DNA of 33,893 nt from Priapulus caudatus (lineage: Eukaryota > Priapulida > Priapulimorpha > Priapulimorphida > Priapulidae), in contig NW_014577227.1 of assembly GCF_000485595.1 (NCBI RefSeq), positions 1-33,893 of the forward strand. The letters are read 5' to 3'. The first letter of the stretch is position 1. Each line of letters begins with the position of its first letter. A model generated the notes under the pieces. That model made no database searches. It had not been told where the DNA came from and worked only from the letters and a program-made list of their open reading frames with translations. Positions 19,883 through 30,453 of this stretch are shown here, piece after piece. The position numbers and the translations under genes are program-made.

Positions 19883-21185
19883 TTAGAGGATGATGCGGCT
19901 GAGCGGTAATGTCTGACTGCAGATTTTTGCAGCCGCAGCCTATCCACCAGCTCACGTTAGCCAAAAATGAAGTCATTAATTATTCAGATTTATTTGACTC
20001 CCTTCTATTAGCGAAACACAGCGCCTTGCAAGCCCTGTTATTGGATTCCATCATCTTGATAAAGTAAGAGACTTCTGCCATCCATTGCTTTCTCTCTGTT
20101 AGTTTTTCTAGGCAAATATTTATTATAATGCTGTTTATGATAGATATTCAGTTACTGTTTTACCGCAATGCCCACATGCCAATTATAAACTTGTAAATAT
20201 TTATTCCTCCCTTCGTAAATGATCCCTTCTTTTTTTTTTTTCTTATGTCTGGCCATTCTCTTTGCCGTTATGTTCAGTTTGATACGAAATTAGAATTAAA
20301 CGTTTGAATAATTAGCACTAATGGCCAAAGGTGCCCTCCATAGCAAGCTTTTCTAAGAGATGTCTACCCCTCAGTGGACTATTTAACTGTAGTATATCTA
20401 CTGATGTATGCTATGTGCGTCTCTAGGTTATGCATCATCTGTGGAACTCTCTCTGTTAGGCCAGATACCTCCATCTCCTATGAACCCCTATAGGACTTGT
20501 AACTCACTTGAAGGTCCACAGGGCCACAGCGGTGCTCACAGTACGACAGGGCCGCACAGCGAAACAGTGGAACAGGTCAATGTGTCTAGCAATGTAGACA
20601 TGTAACCATATAAACTACCTATAACCTATAAACTATGTAGACCATGTAACCTATAAACTCTCTGGGCTATGTACCCCAATAGGCGTATATACCTATTTGG
20701 AGGCCATGTGTTCACTGCTGATTATAGTATCACGTTCTGTCATGCTACGGCTTATCGGCCGCATAAGCTTTGTATACGTGCTGAGGTACGGGCGTGTTGC
20801 CTCTCTGCCCATATGGAGTCGTGCCAGAGAAAATATGGATAATATTATTCAAGAGAATAGTCAAACCTTTTCATGACTGCCTTCGTTAGCATTCAATTTA
20901 AACCTTTACAGCCATTTATTTTTCTGCGGAAACATATGTTTCCATTATAGGACTCGCAGAAATCTCCCTCGTAACAGCGCTTAAATTCATTTTATCGCAT
21001 GCGCAGTTACATCGTACGCGTACGTTATAGATCACACTGGATAGCTGCTTGTGAGAACAGCGGATGGTATGGCGTGTGCCGCCCTTGAGCACGTATCCGT
21101 GTATCGCAGCAGCGTTCGGCCTTACGATGTCAGGTTTTACGTCTAAATGCTCGCGTGACATAAGCTCGGCAGTGAGGCAGTGATG
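19883..21185. other. inverted copy of intron segment 12.0-13.26 kb
   Basis: No gene. A 13-base poly-T near 20229 interrupts a place where copy A has none. Confidence 0.8.
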
Positions 21186-21189
21186 AGAG

Positions 21190-21490
21190 CAGCGCGCTCG
21201 CTTACAGTGGCTCTCGTATTCAGAAATGATATTTTTACGCGGATAATTATTTTACTGCAGTAGAAATAGTTCAACCACGGTAAAATTATGGCCTTTTAGC
21301 CAATCAGAGCATTGTTGCCACATTAAATTCAACGTGTAAAATAATTTTCTGCAGTTTAATATGTGTAACGCAGTCCTCTGATTGGGTAAAAGGCTATATT
21401 TAACGCCGGTTAAATTATTCTCACAGCGGTTAAAACTATTATATTTCCTGAGGTTACAATGTCGCCAACCTAGCCGAGCGCGCCACGCTC
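21190..21490. mobile_element. foldback element, copy at the palindrome axis
   Basis: GCGCGCTCGCTTACAGTGG on the left and AGCCGAGCGCGCCACGCTC on the right, with the CCAATCAGAG/CTCTGATTGG core arms inside. Noisy copy of 11714-12015. Confidence 0.85.
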
Positions 21491-22791
21491 TCACACTCCT
21501 CACTGCCGACTTATCACGGCAGCACTTAGACGTAAAACTCCTTGACATCGTAGCGAACTGCCTGCTCGATACACGGATCGTCTCAGCCGTGCGCACACCG
21601 ATTACCATCCGTGTTCTCACAACAAGCTATCCAGTGTGATTATAACGTACGCGCTACGATGTAACTGCCGCATCGCGAGATAAAATGATTTAACCTGTTA
21701 CGAGGGAGATTTCGGCAGTCCTAATGGAACATATGTTTCCGCAGAAAATAAATGGCTGTAAGGTTAATTGAAATGACTAACGAGCAGTGCATGAAAAATG
21801 TGTTTGACTAATATCTCCGAATATATTATCCATATTTCTCTGGCACGGACTCCATAGGGACAGGAGCCAACACGAGTACCTCAGCAGTATTACAAAGCTT
21901 ACTGCGCCCGTATTAACCCGTGGTACATGACAGAACCGGTAATTATCACAGTGACACATGGCCTCAAATAGGTATTCCCTATATGGTGGTACATTAGCCC
22001 AGAGAGGTTATAGGTTTACACTGGTCTACATAGTTTATAGGTTATAGGTTAGTTTAAGTCTTTTTTATTTTGGGTTTTTTTTTTTTTTTTTTTGTGTACA
22101 TGGTCTACATTGCTTAAGAACCCCTGTTTCACTGTTTCGTGTGGCCCTGTGGTACTGTGAGCCCCTGTGGCCCTGTGGCCTTCAGTGAGTTACAAGTTCC
22201 TAAGGGTTCATAGAGAATTGAGATGTTCTGGCCTACAAGGATGAGCATCCACAGTAGATGCATAACCTAGAGACCACATAAGCATACATCAGTAGATATA
22301 CTACAGTTAAATAGTCCAGCTGAGGGTAGACATCTCTTAGAACAACTTGGCCTTGGAGGGCACCTTTGCCATAGTGCCTAATTATCTCACAACGTTTAAT
22401 TTAATTGCTTGTAATCAACTGAACCATACGCAAGGAGATATGCAGACCAGAAGGCGATCATTTTACGAGGAGGATAAATATTACAAGTTTAATAATTAGG
22501 GCGATGTGCAATTGGCTGGGTAACAGTAACTGATATTCTTATCATAAACAGCATTATAATTTAAAGATTTCTCCCTCCATGAAAAATACAATGCGAGAAT
22601 GCAATGGATGCAGGAAGTCTCTTACTTTATCACATGTTTGGATTACCAATAAAGCTGCAAGGCCGCCTTCGGTTTCGCTATAGAACGAGTCAATAAATTC
22701 TGAAAATTAATGATCATTTTTCTAACGTGAGCTGGTGGAAGGCTCGCTGCAAAAATCTGCAGTCCGACATTACCTCAGCCGCATCATCCCC
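21491..22791. other. direct copy of intron segment 12.0-13.26 kb
   Basis: No gene. Contains an inserted T-rich run at about 22057-22094 absent from copy A. Confidence 0.8.
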
Positions 22792-22794
22792 TAA

Positions 22795-23973
22795 AGGCCC
22801 CGTTACACTAGAGCTACGCTCATCACGATCGCCCCACGCTCAAAAATTGGCGAGCGTGGTGAGAGCGTGGCCAATTGGCCCCCAGCGCCAATACTACGAT
22901 CTAAGTGCGTCTTTACCCCGATTCTCATTGCGCCCAAACAAGCTTTCACCATGCCTCATACCACACTCAACACCACGCCGCGCATCACGCTTGCCACTGC
23001 CACTTCCTGCCTCTTTATTGCGACCAATCAGATCGCATTGCGCTTCAAACGACGCTTTCACTGCGCCCTAAGCAACGCTCACTGCGTCTTAACTGCCGCG
23101 CCAGTTACGCTCCTAGTGTGGACTTAATCACGCTCTAGTCAGGCGCCGACTGCGCTGGCAACGACCATATAAATACCGCCGCCGCGTTCTAGACATCATC
23201 ATTCTTTCTGCTGTGCTGTTTTCACATCAAGATGATTTCTACTGATTTTATACCCACAATAGTATAATAGTATGCTACAACTATGCCGCAAAAGACTTCT
23301 ATTTCTCCTCCTCATCCTCCTCAGCAGGGATGACGCTTGGCAATCAAGTAATTCGAGTTGTCCCTTCTACGAGAAACATGGCCATGGAGTAGTATTATCT
23401 CATCCATAGTGGACACTGAACTGGTGGGGTGGCCAGGGTAGCACCCCAATTTAATACCCAAGTTCGCAGGACGTGATCTGAGCATGGTATTGACGCAACT
23501 AAACACGTAATTACGAATTGCCACAACGCGTGGTCTGAGACGTGTTCGGGCGTAGTACATCGATAGTACGAACGGGTCGAGCGCTAGAGACGCCACCATG
23601 ATCATAGCGAAAGCGTGGTCAGTCGCAGACATCTCCATGGACGTATTGACATCGTGCTTGAGAAGTGACAATTTTCACGCACCCGACACGCTTGCGATAT
23701 GATCATTAAGTTCGGTACTACGCTCGAGTTACGTGGGTACTACGCCTTCCATCGTCTCTAATACGCCCGCACTCCGCTGTCTTTCCGCCACGCTCGCACC
23801 ACAATTGTTTTCAACATGCTCAAAGTTTGGCACGCTCTCACCGCTCACGCTGACTGCCCACGCTCGATCGCGATCGCAGTACGTCCATAGACGTTCATAC
23901 TGCGTTCTACAGCGTATTCCACCACGCCTCTTAGAGCGTAGTGAGATCGGGGCCATGGCTGTGACGCGGGGTA
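22795..23973. mobile_element. Harbinger-like element, direct copy (C)
   Basis: Same ends and internal TATA boxes as 13260-14426, preceded by TAA and followed by TAA. Many 1-base indels. The short Arg-rich frame is shifted. Confidence 0.8.
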
Positions 23974-24140
23974 TAACTAACATAATTATGCCAGCTGCCT
24001 GCCATCAAGATGATGGAATAGCAGCGTATTACTGCCAAAGACATGGTATATGAGCAACCTTTGAAAAGACAGAACGAGAAGACGAGAAGAGAGAGGTTAT
24101 CTGCATCAATCATGTGTCTCATCATATCTATTAGCCATAC

Positions 24141-24373
24141 TTTGACAACCAGCTGATCTTCAGAATCTCTGAGTGCCTCACGGACTCCTCCTCCTTATTC
24201 TTATCCTTGTTTTTCTCCTTCTCGCGCCAATGCCGACTTTGAGGGCTTCTTTTGCTGGCTCGGCCAAGATGTACTTATATGGATAGGTGTTCGCTTTCTT
24301 GCCCAGTTCATCCTTTGGAAATGTGATAGGTACCAAGCAGATAGTTGCCTGGCACTGCCAGCCTTAGCCGACT
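24141..24373 (-). CDS. TPP2: TPP2 exon x7, direct noisy copy (C)
   Basis: Same acceptor CTTTCAG and donor GTATGG as copy A, but 233 bases long. The frame shifts at least in GCCTTAGCCGACTC, in the linker and near the donor. It is the copy physically adjacent, in gene order, to x6 at 24795, so it marks where x7 belongs relative to x1-x6. Confidence 0.88.
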
Positions 24374-24440
24374 CTGAAAGCGAAACACAGTTTGTACTCC
24401 TAAATGCCATACAGCTATCACTACTATCTACAGTTCATAG

Positions 24441-24443
24441 TAA

Positions 24444-24488
<45 letters not shown>
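24441..24488. repeat. AT dinucleotide microsatellite
   Basis: About 22 AT repeats at the edge between the x7 block and the duplicated x1-x6 block. A shorter AT tract sits after the N gap in the inverted copy. Confidence 0.95.
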
Positions 24489-24491
<3 letters not shown>

Positions 24492-24543
24492 AATTACGTT
24501 AAGTTATTACCAGAAGACAAATATAAGCAGCTATTATAATATT

Positions 24544-24582
24544 AGGAGTAAATAATGAAAGTAAATCGATATATTTACTCCT
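24544..24582. repeat. small hairpin with AGGAGTAAATA ends (D1)
   Basis: AGGAGTAAATA (24544-24554) pairs with TATTTACTCCT (24572-24582). The D2 copy (27969-28006) has perfect 13-base arms. Confidence 0.75.
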
Positions 24583-24794
24583 GGCAATGCACCACTCACA
24601 TAAACCTCGCACTGTAATAATTATATGTCCCTGACAGTGCGAATCTCACGTAAATGCACACTCAAATCATTACACTCAGTTTTTAATTTAACACAGTGGG
24701 GTCGCTCTCCTCGAATAAAGTTTATCCTTGACAATTAACTGCTGCTACGATCACCGTGGCAACGCAGGGCGTTGAAACGCCTCTGTGGCTTTAC

Positions 24795-24944
24795 TTTTCC
24801 TCGGCTAGTGGAGCGGACGAAGATCGGGCAGACGACACAGCGCGGCAGTTGTACGTGCCAAACTTCTTGCCATACGACATGGCGTTCGCGAGGTTTGAGT
24901 AAACGTCCAGCGACAGACTGTTTGCTGTTGCCAGTGAGCTTGTG
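24795..24944 (-). CDS. TPP2: TPP2 exon x6, copy D1
   Basis: Acceptor GCATTTCAG and donor GTAAAGC. It is 150 bases where the D2 copy has 149, with an extra base in the AACAGCAAACAG run, a lost C in TGCCGCGC and an extra base near the donor. Otherwise it is the same exon as 28213-28361. Confidence 0.87.
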
Positions 24945-25351
24945 CTGAAATGCAGGACACGCTGCGAGTTTAGTTAAATGTACACGGCAGGCAGACAGAT
25001 GCAATAAACACAGACCCGTCTCGTCTGCGTTTGCGGCAGGCTCATATTTGAGTAACTTTACACGTAAACACACGTAACGCATAATTATATTAATGGAAAT
25101 GAATGGCAAAAGCTTTTGATCCCAGCTATCATGCATGAGTGAGTGTGTGTGCATGCATGAGCTCCGTGCACATGTGGTATAAATTGTCTGTATGCATACA
25201 TAATACTATGATATAGAAAATGTTTAACTTTCTATTAATTCATAAACTTGTACACAATGGCGATACATTGGCCATACCAGGATTGTTGCCATGATTATAG
25301 CCAGTTCACAAAGTCTGATATATTGTAAGCAGAAATTAGTAATAGACATAC

Positions 25352-25455
25352 ATATATCAGCATGGAAGTGTCTTTTATTTTTTCTAGCAATTCTTTCCGA
25401 TCATGCCGTACGGTGCATTTTTAGGGTGTAAGCCCTTATCAATCTTGGTGGTGTA
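25352..25455 (-). CDS. TPP2: TPP2 exon x5, copy D1
   Basis: Acceptor TTGCTTACAG, peptide start YTTKIDKG, donor GTATGT. One base short of the D2 copy after compensating indels around ACGGTGC and GTAAGCCC, so the middle is out of frame. Confidence 0.87.
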
Positions 25456-25869
25456 CTGTAAGCAAAATGGTTAAGAAAAGTTGTAAACAAACAGTCAATG
25501 ATAGTGTAAAGCTTAATATATACACAATCAAGCATTCAGGATATGACTATAATAAACGTATTGATATATATGACTATATGCTGGGCACATTCTACAATGT
25601 TATGTTAGGTTTGTGATTGGGTGCATGTCTTAGGCATATTGTATACAATATATGAACCTTAAAATAATGGCAGTGAGTGGGTGTTATGTCTTGTATATTG
25701 TGTGCTGTTCAATAATGCCTATGAGCGAGGAGTGTGACTAGGTGTAACTGTATAACGTAGGATTTCTATAATGGTTAGGAGTGTATGCAGTGTCTGTATA
25801 CATTGTGCAGCATAGAACGTTTCACAATGCGCTGTTCACTTCTCCAGGCCGCTTCACTGGTACGGAAAC

Positions 25870-26008
25870 CTGATGAGGAAAAGCATAACCACTAGCAACC
25901 AGTCCTTGTTGCCATCCGAAAACATCATAAGATGTGCTTCATACTCGGACTCATACAAGCAGGTCACTGAGCCAAGGACATGTAGGGGTGACTTCTCCAA
26001 TTCTTGCT
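25870..26008 (-). CDS. TPP2: TPP2 exon x4, copy D1
   Basis: 139 bases versus 138 in D2. The frame breaks in the GATGCTTTTCGATGGC region, while the start and the GDAFPHQ-like end are recognisable. Confidence 0.87.
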
Positions 26009-26319
26009 CTGATCATTCAAAGCATTTAAAGTGGCACAATGCCAGTAGCTTTAAAGACAAACATTAAAAAAGTGTAAAACGATAATATGGTCGGTGAACA
26101 AATTACATTAATGGGCTAATTCGTTAATATATTTCCATTATTTGTTTATACATTCAAACGCACTCCATCATATTATATGATGTGTTTATAATATATTCTG
26201 GACATTTAACTATTATGAAATAAAATATCCACACCTTTTAAAATAGGTAACAGCATACAAAGAGGTATCTTATGTGTTAAGGCGTGTACATTCGGAAACC
26301 ATATGTAGGATAAACTCAC

Positions 26320-26421
26320 AGTGTTGAAATGATTATTCAGCACATATTCATAATTCTGTCTTCCTTTGGTAGCAAGTCCCTGCGAGCTCAATGCGTTTGC
26401 CCATTTGCTTCTCAGTTGGAC
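26320..26421 (-). CDS. TPP2: TPP2 exon x3, copy D1 (open frame)
   Basis: Acceptor CGTTGTAG, 34 codons starting VQLRSKWANALSS and including GRQNYEYVLNNHF, donor GTGAGT. It matches the TPP2 stretch PLGSRDVLPNNRQLYEMVLTYNFH. The residues SSQGLATKG differ from SSRDLLPEG readable in D2, so one or both copies carry base errors. Phase 0 at both ends. Confidence 0.88.
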
Positions 26422-26546
26422 CTACAACGTGTCACGAACAGAGGTGTGATGTCCACGGCGAAGATTTCGTAATATTCGTTATATGTTTTGATGGCGTTGA
26501 GCGGCCAAGACAAATGCGGCGTCGGGTTTAGCATGGGTTGACTTAC

Positions 26547-26651
26547 GTAATACCTGCCACCAGCGTTTTCCAACACAATGTGGGAGAATTTCTTTCGTAC
26601 TTCAGCGTTGAGGCGCACATCTTCATGCCGCTGCGTTCCTTCGGCTGCATG
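26547..26651 (-). CDS. TPP2: TPP2 exon x2, copy D1 (open frame)
   Basis: Acceptor TCAATCCAG, then HAAEGTQRHEDVRLNAEVRK and on through IVLENAG to a GTAAGT donor; 35 codons. It corresponds to TPP2 HASEGINRFDV...LKYED...ITLKNW. I prefer this acceptor because INM of x1 plus HAAEG reproduces the family motif; another AG about 40 bases upstream would add an unmatched stretch. Confidence 0.82.
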
Positions 26652-26967
26652 CTGGATTGAAACTCGCTTCTTCGTGGACGACATTTACACTGGATATATA
26701 TAGGCACTGAATGCGAACGAACGAATTATATATGCACTGTGGATTTTATTGGATTGCAGTATGGCCGTTACATCACAGAGTTAGATCATAAAATTACACC
26801 GACGGAGAAACGAACTCCTGTTGAAATCACAGAAATTTAGGAAATTCTATTACGCCGAACTGATTCACGCAAAACTGCAATGATCATCTAAAATACGTTG
26901 TTTCACACTTCCCACTCTCTCCCCCTTCAGCAGTAGTATTGCGCGGTTGGTCGGCGTCAGATCTTAC

Positions 26968-27091
26968 CATGTTGATCTTCCCGAGGACGCCACACTGAAA
27001 AGGTCCCAGAGAACGGAGAGTTGTAGTCGACCTCTACGCAACCGTGCTGGCCCACCACTCGAGATGCACAGCTCCAGCGAGCAGACGCCCC
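26968..27091 (-). CDS. TPP2: TPP2 exon x1, copy D1
   Basis: Bounded by TCTTGCAG and GTAAGATC like the D2 copy, but 124 bases instead of 117. LEL-CISKWW is readable only after a shift. An uninterrupted plus-strand frame of 97 codons across this exon is a shadow. Confidence 0.85.
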
Positions 27092-27908
27092 CTGCAAGAG
27101 AAAACAGCGAGCCACATGCTACGGGACTGTATTCTCATCGATATCCCAACCGTAATCGTCACATGGTCAACGTTAAGGTGAAGTGGACCACCGGATGTCA
27201 GGAAACTGCTCTTAAGCTACGCAAATTAGCTATCGAATAGCACCCTCTGCTGTCATCACCATTAAATTGACGTATCGGTACGGTGGAGCAGGCAAACCAC
27301 GTCCGATGAACCTCTCCGGGTTCGCATGACAATATTACGATTCTAATAGATTGCGCCACGAATTATGACTTGAGCAATAGAGAATTCCCATTGTTAATTA
27401 TGTTATGTTATTAACATATTCTAACGTTGCAATATTCTATTACTGTAGTCAATAAAGAGCGTGTACGGGATTAGAACTTAGATTGCATCTAGGTTTGTTT
27501 GCGGTTTTTTAAAAATGTTCTGCACGATTTGCAAGCCAGGGAGTACACGACCCTAAGTATTCATAGTTTCACAGTACATTGATACGCCAGATATCGCTTA
27601 CGTCGGATAACCTTATAAACATGCCGAATCATGGTTCCAAAACGTGTGCCAAATTACGCACGCTAACCGCCCGCTAAATACCGAGAAAGAGTTAAGTTTT
27701 TGCCGAAGGTGCATGACTAGAGTACTTCATACGATTAGCTATGCAGTATAAATGTCTTCTGTGTAATTACTATGCGATCTTCAGAATTTACAATGCGACT
27801 CTGACAGTTACAACTATTGCCGCTCGCAGCCTGACTGTTGTATGGCGACTTAAGCGCAATTACACAGGGCACAGGCGAATCAATGTCACAGTCGTAGCGC
27901 GGAGTTTT
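27092..27908. other. intron upstream of x1, D1
   Basis: No coding homology seen; repeated at 30454-31248. Confidence 0.6.
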
Positions 27909-27968
27909 ATATTGTAATTACGTTAAGTTATTACCAGAAGACAAATATAAGCAGCTATATATAATATT

Positions 27969-28006
27969 AGGAGTAAATAATGAAAGTAAATCGATTATTT
28001 ACTCCT
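27969..28006. repeat. small hairpin with AGGAGTAAATAAT ends (D2)
   Basis: Perfect 13-base arms at 27969-27981 and 27994-28006. Confidence 0.8.
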
Positions 28007-28212
28007 GGCAATGCACACTCACATAAACCTCGCATGTAATAATTATATGTCCCTGACAGGCGAATCTCACGTAATGCACACTCAAATCATTACACTCAGT
28101 TTTAATTAACACAGTGGGGGTCGCTCTCCTCGAATAAAGTTTATCCTTGACAATTAACTGCTGTCTACGATCACCGTGGCAACGCAGGGCCGTGAAACGC
28201 CTGTGTGCTTAC

Positions 28213-28361
28213 TTTTCCTCGGCTAGTGGAGCGACGAAGATCGGGCAGACGACACAGCGCGGGCAGTTGTACGTGCCAAACTTCTTGCCATACGACATGG
28301 CGTTCGCGAGGTTTGAGTAAACGTCCAGCGACAGACTGTTGCTGTTGCCAGTGAGCTTGTG
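28213..28361 (-). CDS. TPP2: TPP2 exon x6, copy D2 (intact)
   Basis: A 149-bp exon: acceptor GCATTTCAG, 49 codons, two bases, donor GTAAGC. The peptide starts HKLTGNSNSLSLDVYSN and ends FVAPLAEE-K. It aligns with TPP2 HRLSNTLSLDIYENH...PFFVTSLPDDK. Phase 2 joins exactly with x7 (A GTC CCT). Unusual point: the loop holds CPRCVVC where the vertebrate protein has no cysteine cluster. Confidence 0.95.
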
Positions 28362-28753
28362 CTGAAATGCAGACACGCTGCGAGTTAGTTAAATGTACAC
28401 GGCAGGACAGATGCATAAAACAGACCCGTCTCGTCTGCGTTTGCGGGCATCATATTTGAGTAACTTTACACGTAAACACACGTAACGCATAATTATATAA
28501 ATGGAAATGAATGGCAAAGCTTTGATCCCAGCATATATGCATGAGTGAGTGTGTGTGCATGCATGAGTCCCGTGCACATGTGTATAAGATTGTCTGTATG
28601 CATACATAATACTATGATATAGAAAATGTTTAACTTTCTATTAATTCTAAACTTGTACAAATGGCGATACATTGGCCATACCAGGTGTTGCCATGATTAT
28701 AGCCAGTTCACAAAGTCTGACATATTGTAAGCAGAAATTAGTAATAGACATAC

Positions 28754-28858
28754 ATATATCAGCATGGAAGTGTCTTTTATTTTTTCTAGCAATTCTTTCC
28801 GATCATGCCGTACGTGCATTTTTAGGGTGTAATCGCCCTTATCAATCTTGGTGGTGTA
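28754..28858 (-). CDS. TPP2: TPP2 exon x5, copy D2 (intact)
   Basis: 105 bp, 35 codons, phase 0-0, acceptor TTGCTTACAG and donor GTATGT. The peptide starts YTTKIDKGDYTLKMHVRHDR and continues ELLEKIKD, matching TPP2 YSLKLQKGDYTIRLQIRHEQ...LERLKD. It is part of the beta-rich (jelly-roll-like) region before the C-terminal helices. Confidence 0.95.
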
Positions 28859-29264
28859 CTGTAAGCAAAATGGTTAAGAAAAGTTGTAAACAAACAGTCA
28901 ATGATAGTGTAAAGCCTTAATATATACACAATCAAGCATTCAGGATATGACTATATAAACGTATTGACTATATATGACTATATGCCTGGGCACATTGTAC
29001 AATGTTATGTAGGTTTGTGATTGGGTGCATGTCTAGGCATATTGTATAATATATGAACCTTAAAATAATGGCAGTGAGTGGGTGTATGTCTTGGTATATT
29101 GTGTGCTGTTAATAATGCCTATGAGCAGGAGTGTGACTAGGTGTAACTGTATAACGTAGGATTTCTTATAATGGTTAGGAGTGTATGCGTGTCTGGATAC
29201 ATTGTGCAGCATAGAACCGTTCACAATGGCTGTTCACTTCTCCAGGCGCTTCGCTGGTACGAAC

Positions 29265-29402
29265 CTGATGAGGAAAAGCATCACCACTAGCAACCAGCTC
29301 CTTGTTGCCATCGAAAAGCATCCATAGTTGTGCTTCATACTCGGACTCATACAGCAGGTCACTGAGCCAAGGACATGTAGGGGTGACTTCTCCATTCTTG
29401 CT
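29265..29402 (-). CDS. TPP2: TPP2 exon x4, copy D2 (intact)
   Basis: 138 bp, 46 codons, phase 0-0, acceptor TGAATACAG and a weaker donor GTTCGT. The peptide includes [20 protein letters not shown], then [11 protein letters not shown] and SGDAFPHQ, matching TPP2 [29 protein letters not shown]...SGDAYPHQ. This is one of the strongest identity stretches in the window. Confidence 0.96.
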
Positions 29403-29698
29403 CTGTATTCAAGCATTTAAAGTGGCACAATGCCAGGTAGTTTAAAGACAAACACAAAAAGTGTAAAAACGTAAAATTGTAGGTGAACAAATTACATACA
29501 TGGGTAATTCGTTAATTATTTCCATCTATTGGTTTATACATTCAAACGCACTCCATCTATATATGATGTGTTTATAGTATATACTGGATTTAATATTATG
29601 AATAAAATATCCACACCTTTTAAAAAAGGTAACAGCATACAAAGAGGTATCTTATGTGTTAAGGGTGTACATAGGAAACCATATGTAGATAAACTCAC

Positions 29699-29795
29699 CA
29701 GGTGAAATTGATATGTCAGCACATATTCATAAATCTGTCTTCCTTCTGGTAGCAAGTCCCTGGAGCTCAATGCGTGCCATTTGCTCTCAGTTGGC
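29699..29795 (-). CDS. TPP2: TPP2 exon x3, copy D2 (frameshifted)
   Basis: 97 bases rather than 102. After an early shift it reads SSRDLLPEGRQIYEYVLTYQ with FHL before the GTGAGT donor, closer to the family (GSRDVLPNNRQLYEMVLTYNF) than the D1 copy. Losses near the acceptor break the first part. Confidence 0.88.
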
Positions 29796-29923
29796 CTACA
29801 ACGTGTCATAGAACAGAGTGTGATGTCCAACGGAAGTTTTTCGTTAATATTCCGTTATATGTTTTGCATGGGGGTTGAGCGGCAAGACAAATGCGGCGTC
29901 GGTTTTAGCATGGGTTGACTTAC

Positions 29924-30024
29924 CGTAATACCTGCACCAGGGTTTTCAACACAATGCTGGGAGAAATTTCTTCGTACTTCAGCGTTGAGCGCACATCTAT
30001 GCGCGCGATTCCTTCGGCTGCATG
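29924..30024 (-). CDS. TPP2: TPP2 exon x2, copy D2 (frameshifted)
   Basis: 101 bases rather than 105. LNAEVRR and the end ENPGAGIT are readable, followed by a GTAAGT donor. The start lost bases relative to D1. Confidence 0.83.
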
Positions 30025-30336
30025 CTGGATGAAACTCCGCTTCTTCTGTGGACGACATTACACTCGGATATATATAGCACTGAATGCGAACGACCGAATT
30101 ATATATGCACTGTGGATTGTAATTGGATGCAGTATGGCCGTTACATCACAGATTAAATCATAAATTACACCGACGAGAAACGAACTCTGTTGAAATGCAC
30201 AGAAATTTAGGAAACTTCTATTACGCGAACTGATCACGCTAAACTGGAAATGATCATCTAAAATAACGTTTTTAAACTTCCCACCTCTCCCCCCTCAGCA
30301 GTAGGTATTGCGCGGTGGGTCGGCGTCAGATCTTAC

Positions 30337-30453
30337 CATGTTGATCTCCCGAGACGCCACCTGAAGGCCCGAGAACGAGAGAGTGTAGTCGACCTCTACG
30401 CAACCGATGCTGGCCCACCACTTCGAGATGCACAGCTCCAGCGTAGAACCGCC
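30337..30453 (-). CDS. TPP2: TPP2 exon x1, copy D2 (most upstream exon found, intact)
   Basis: 117 bp, 39 codons, phase 0-0, acceptor TCTTCTTGCAG and donor GTAAGATC. The peptide starts GGSTLELCISKWWASIGCVE and ends SREINM, matching TPP2 [29 protein letters not shown]. The catalytic Asp/His/Ser of TPP2 would be encoded well upstream; I could not find the preceding exon in the remaining 3.4 kb. Confidence 0.95.

Larger units (their letters stand above)
18173..24440. repeat. large palindrome centred on a foldback element
   Basis: The left arm 18173-21185 is the reverse complement of the right arm about 21490-24440. Both contain x7, the Harbinger-like element and the 12-13 kb intron segment. Mid-points of paired landmarks (x7: 18396 and 24257) place the axis near 21.33 kb, inside the foldback element 21190-21490. 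Confidence 0.9.
24489..27908. repeat. tandem block D1 (x6-x1), direct copy of D2
   Basis: Starts TTGTAATTACGTTAAGTTATT and repeats at 27913. All six exons and the intervening introns recur in the same order at 27909-31248, with scattered indels. Confidence 0.93.

Noticed and set aside
14557-24400. Three TPP2 paralogues (copies A, B, C of x7)
   Set aside because: Introns and transposon insertions are shared at the same positions and differences are indel noise, so they are copies of one locus.
26947-27240. 97-codon plus-strand protein
   Set aside because: It is the antisense shadow of TPP2 exon x1 and its intron; the D2 copy does not keep the frame.
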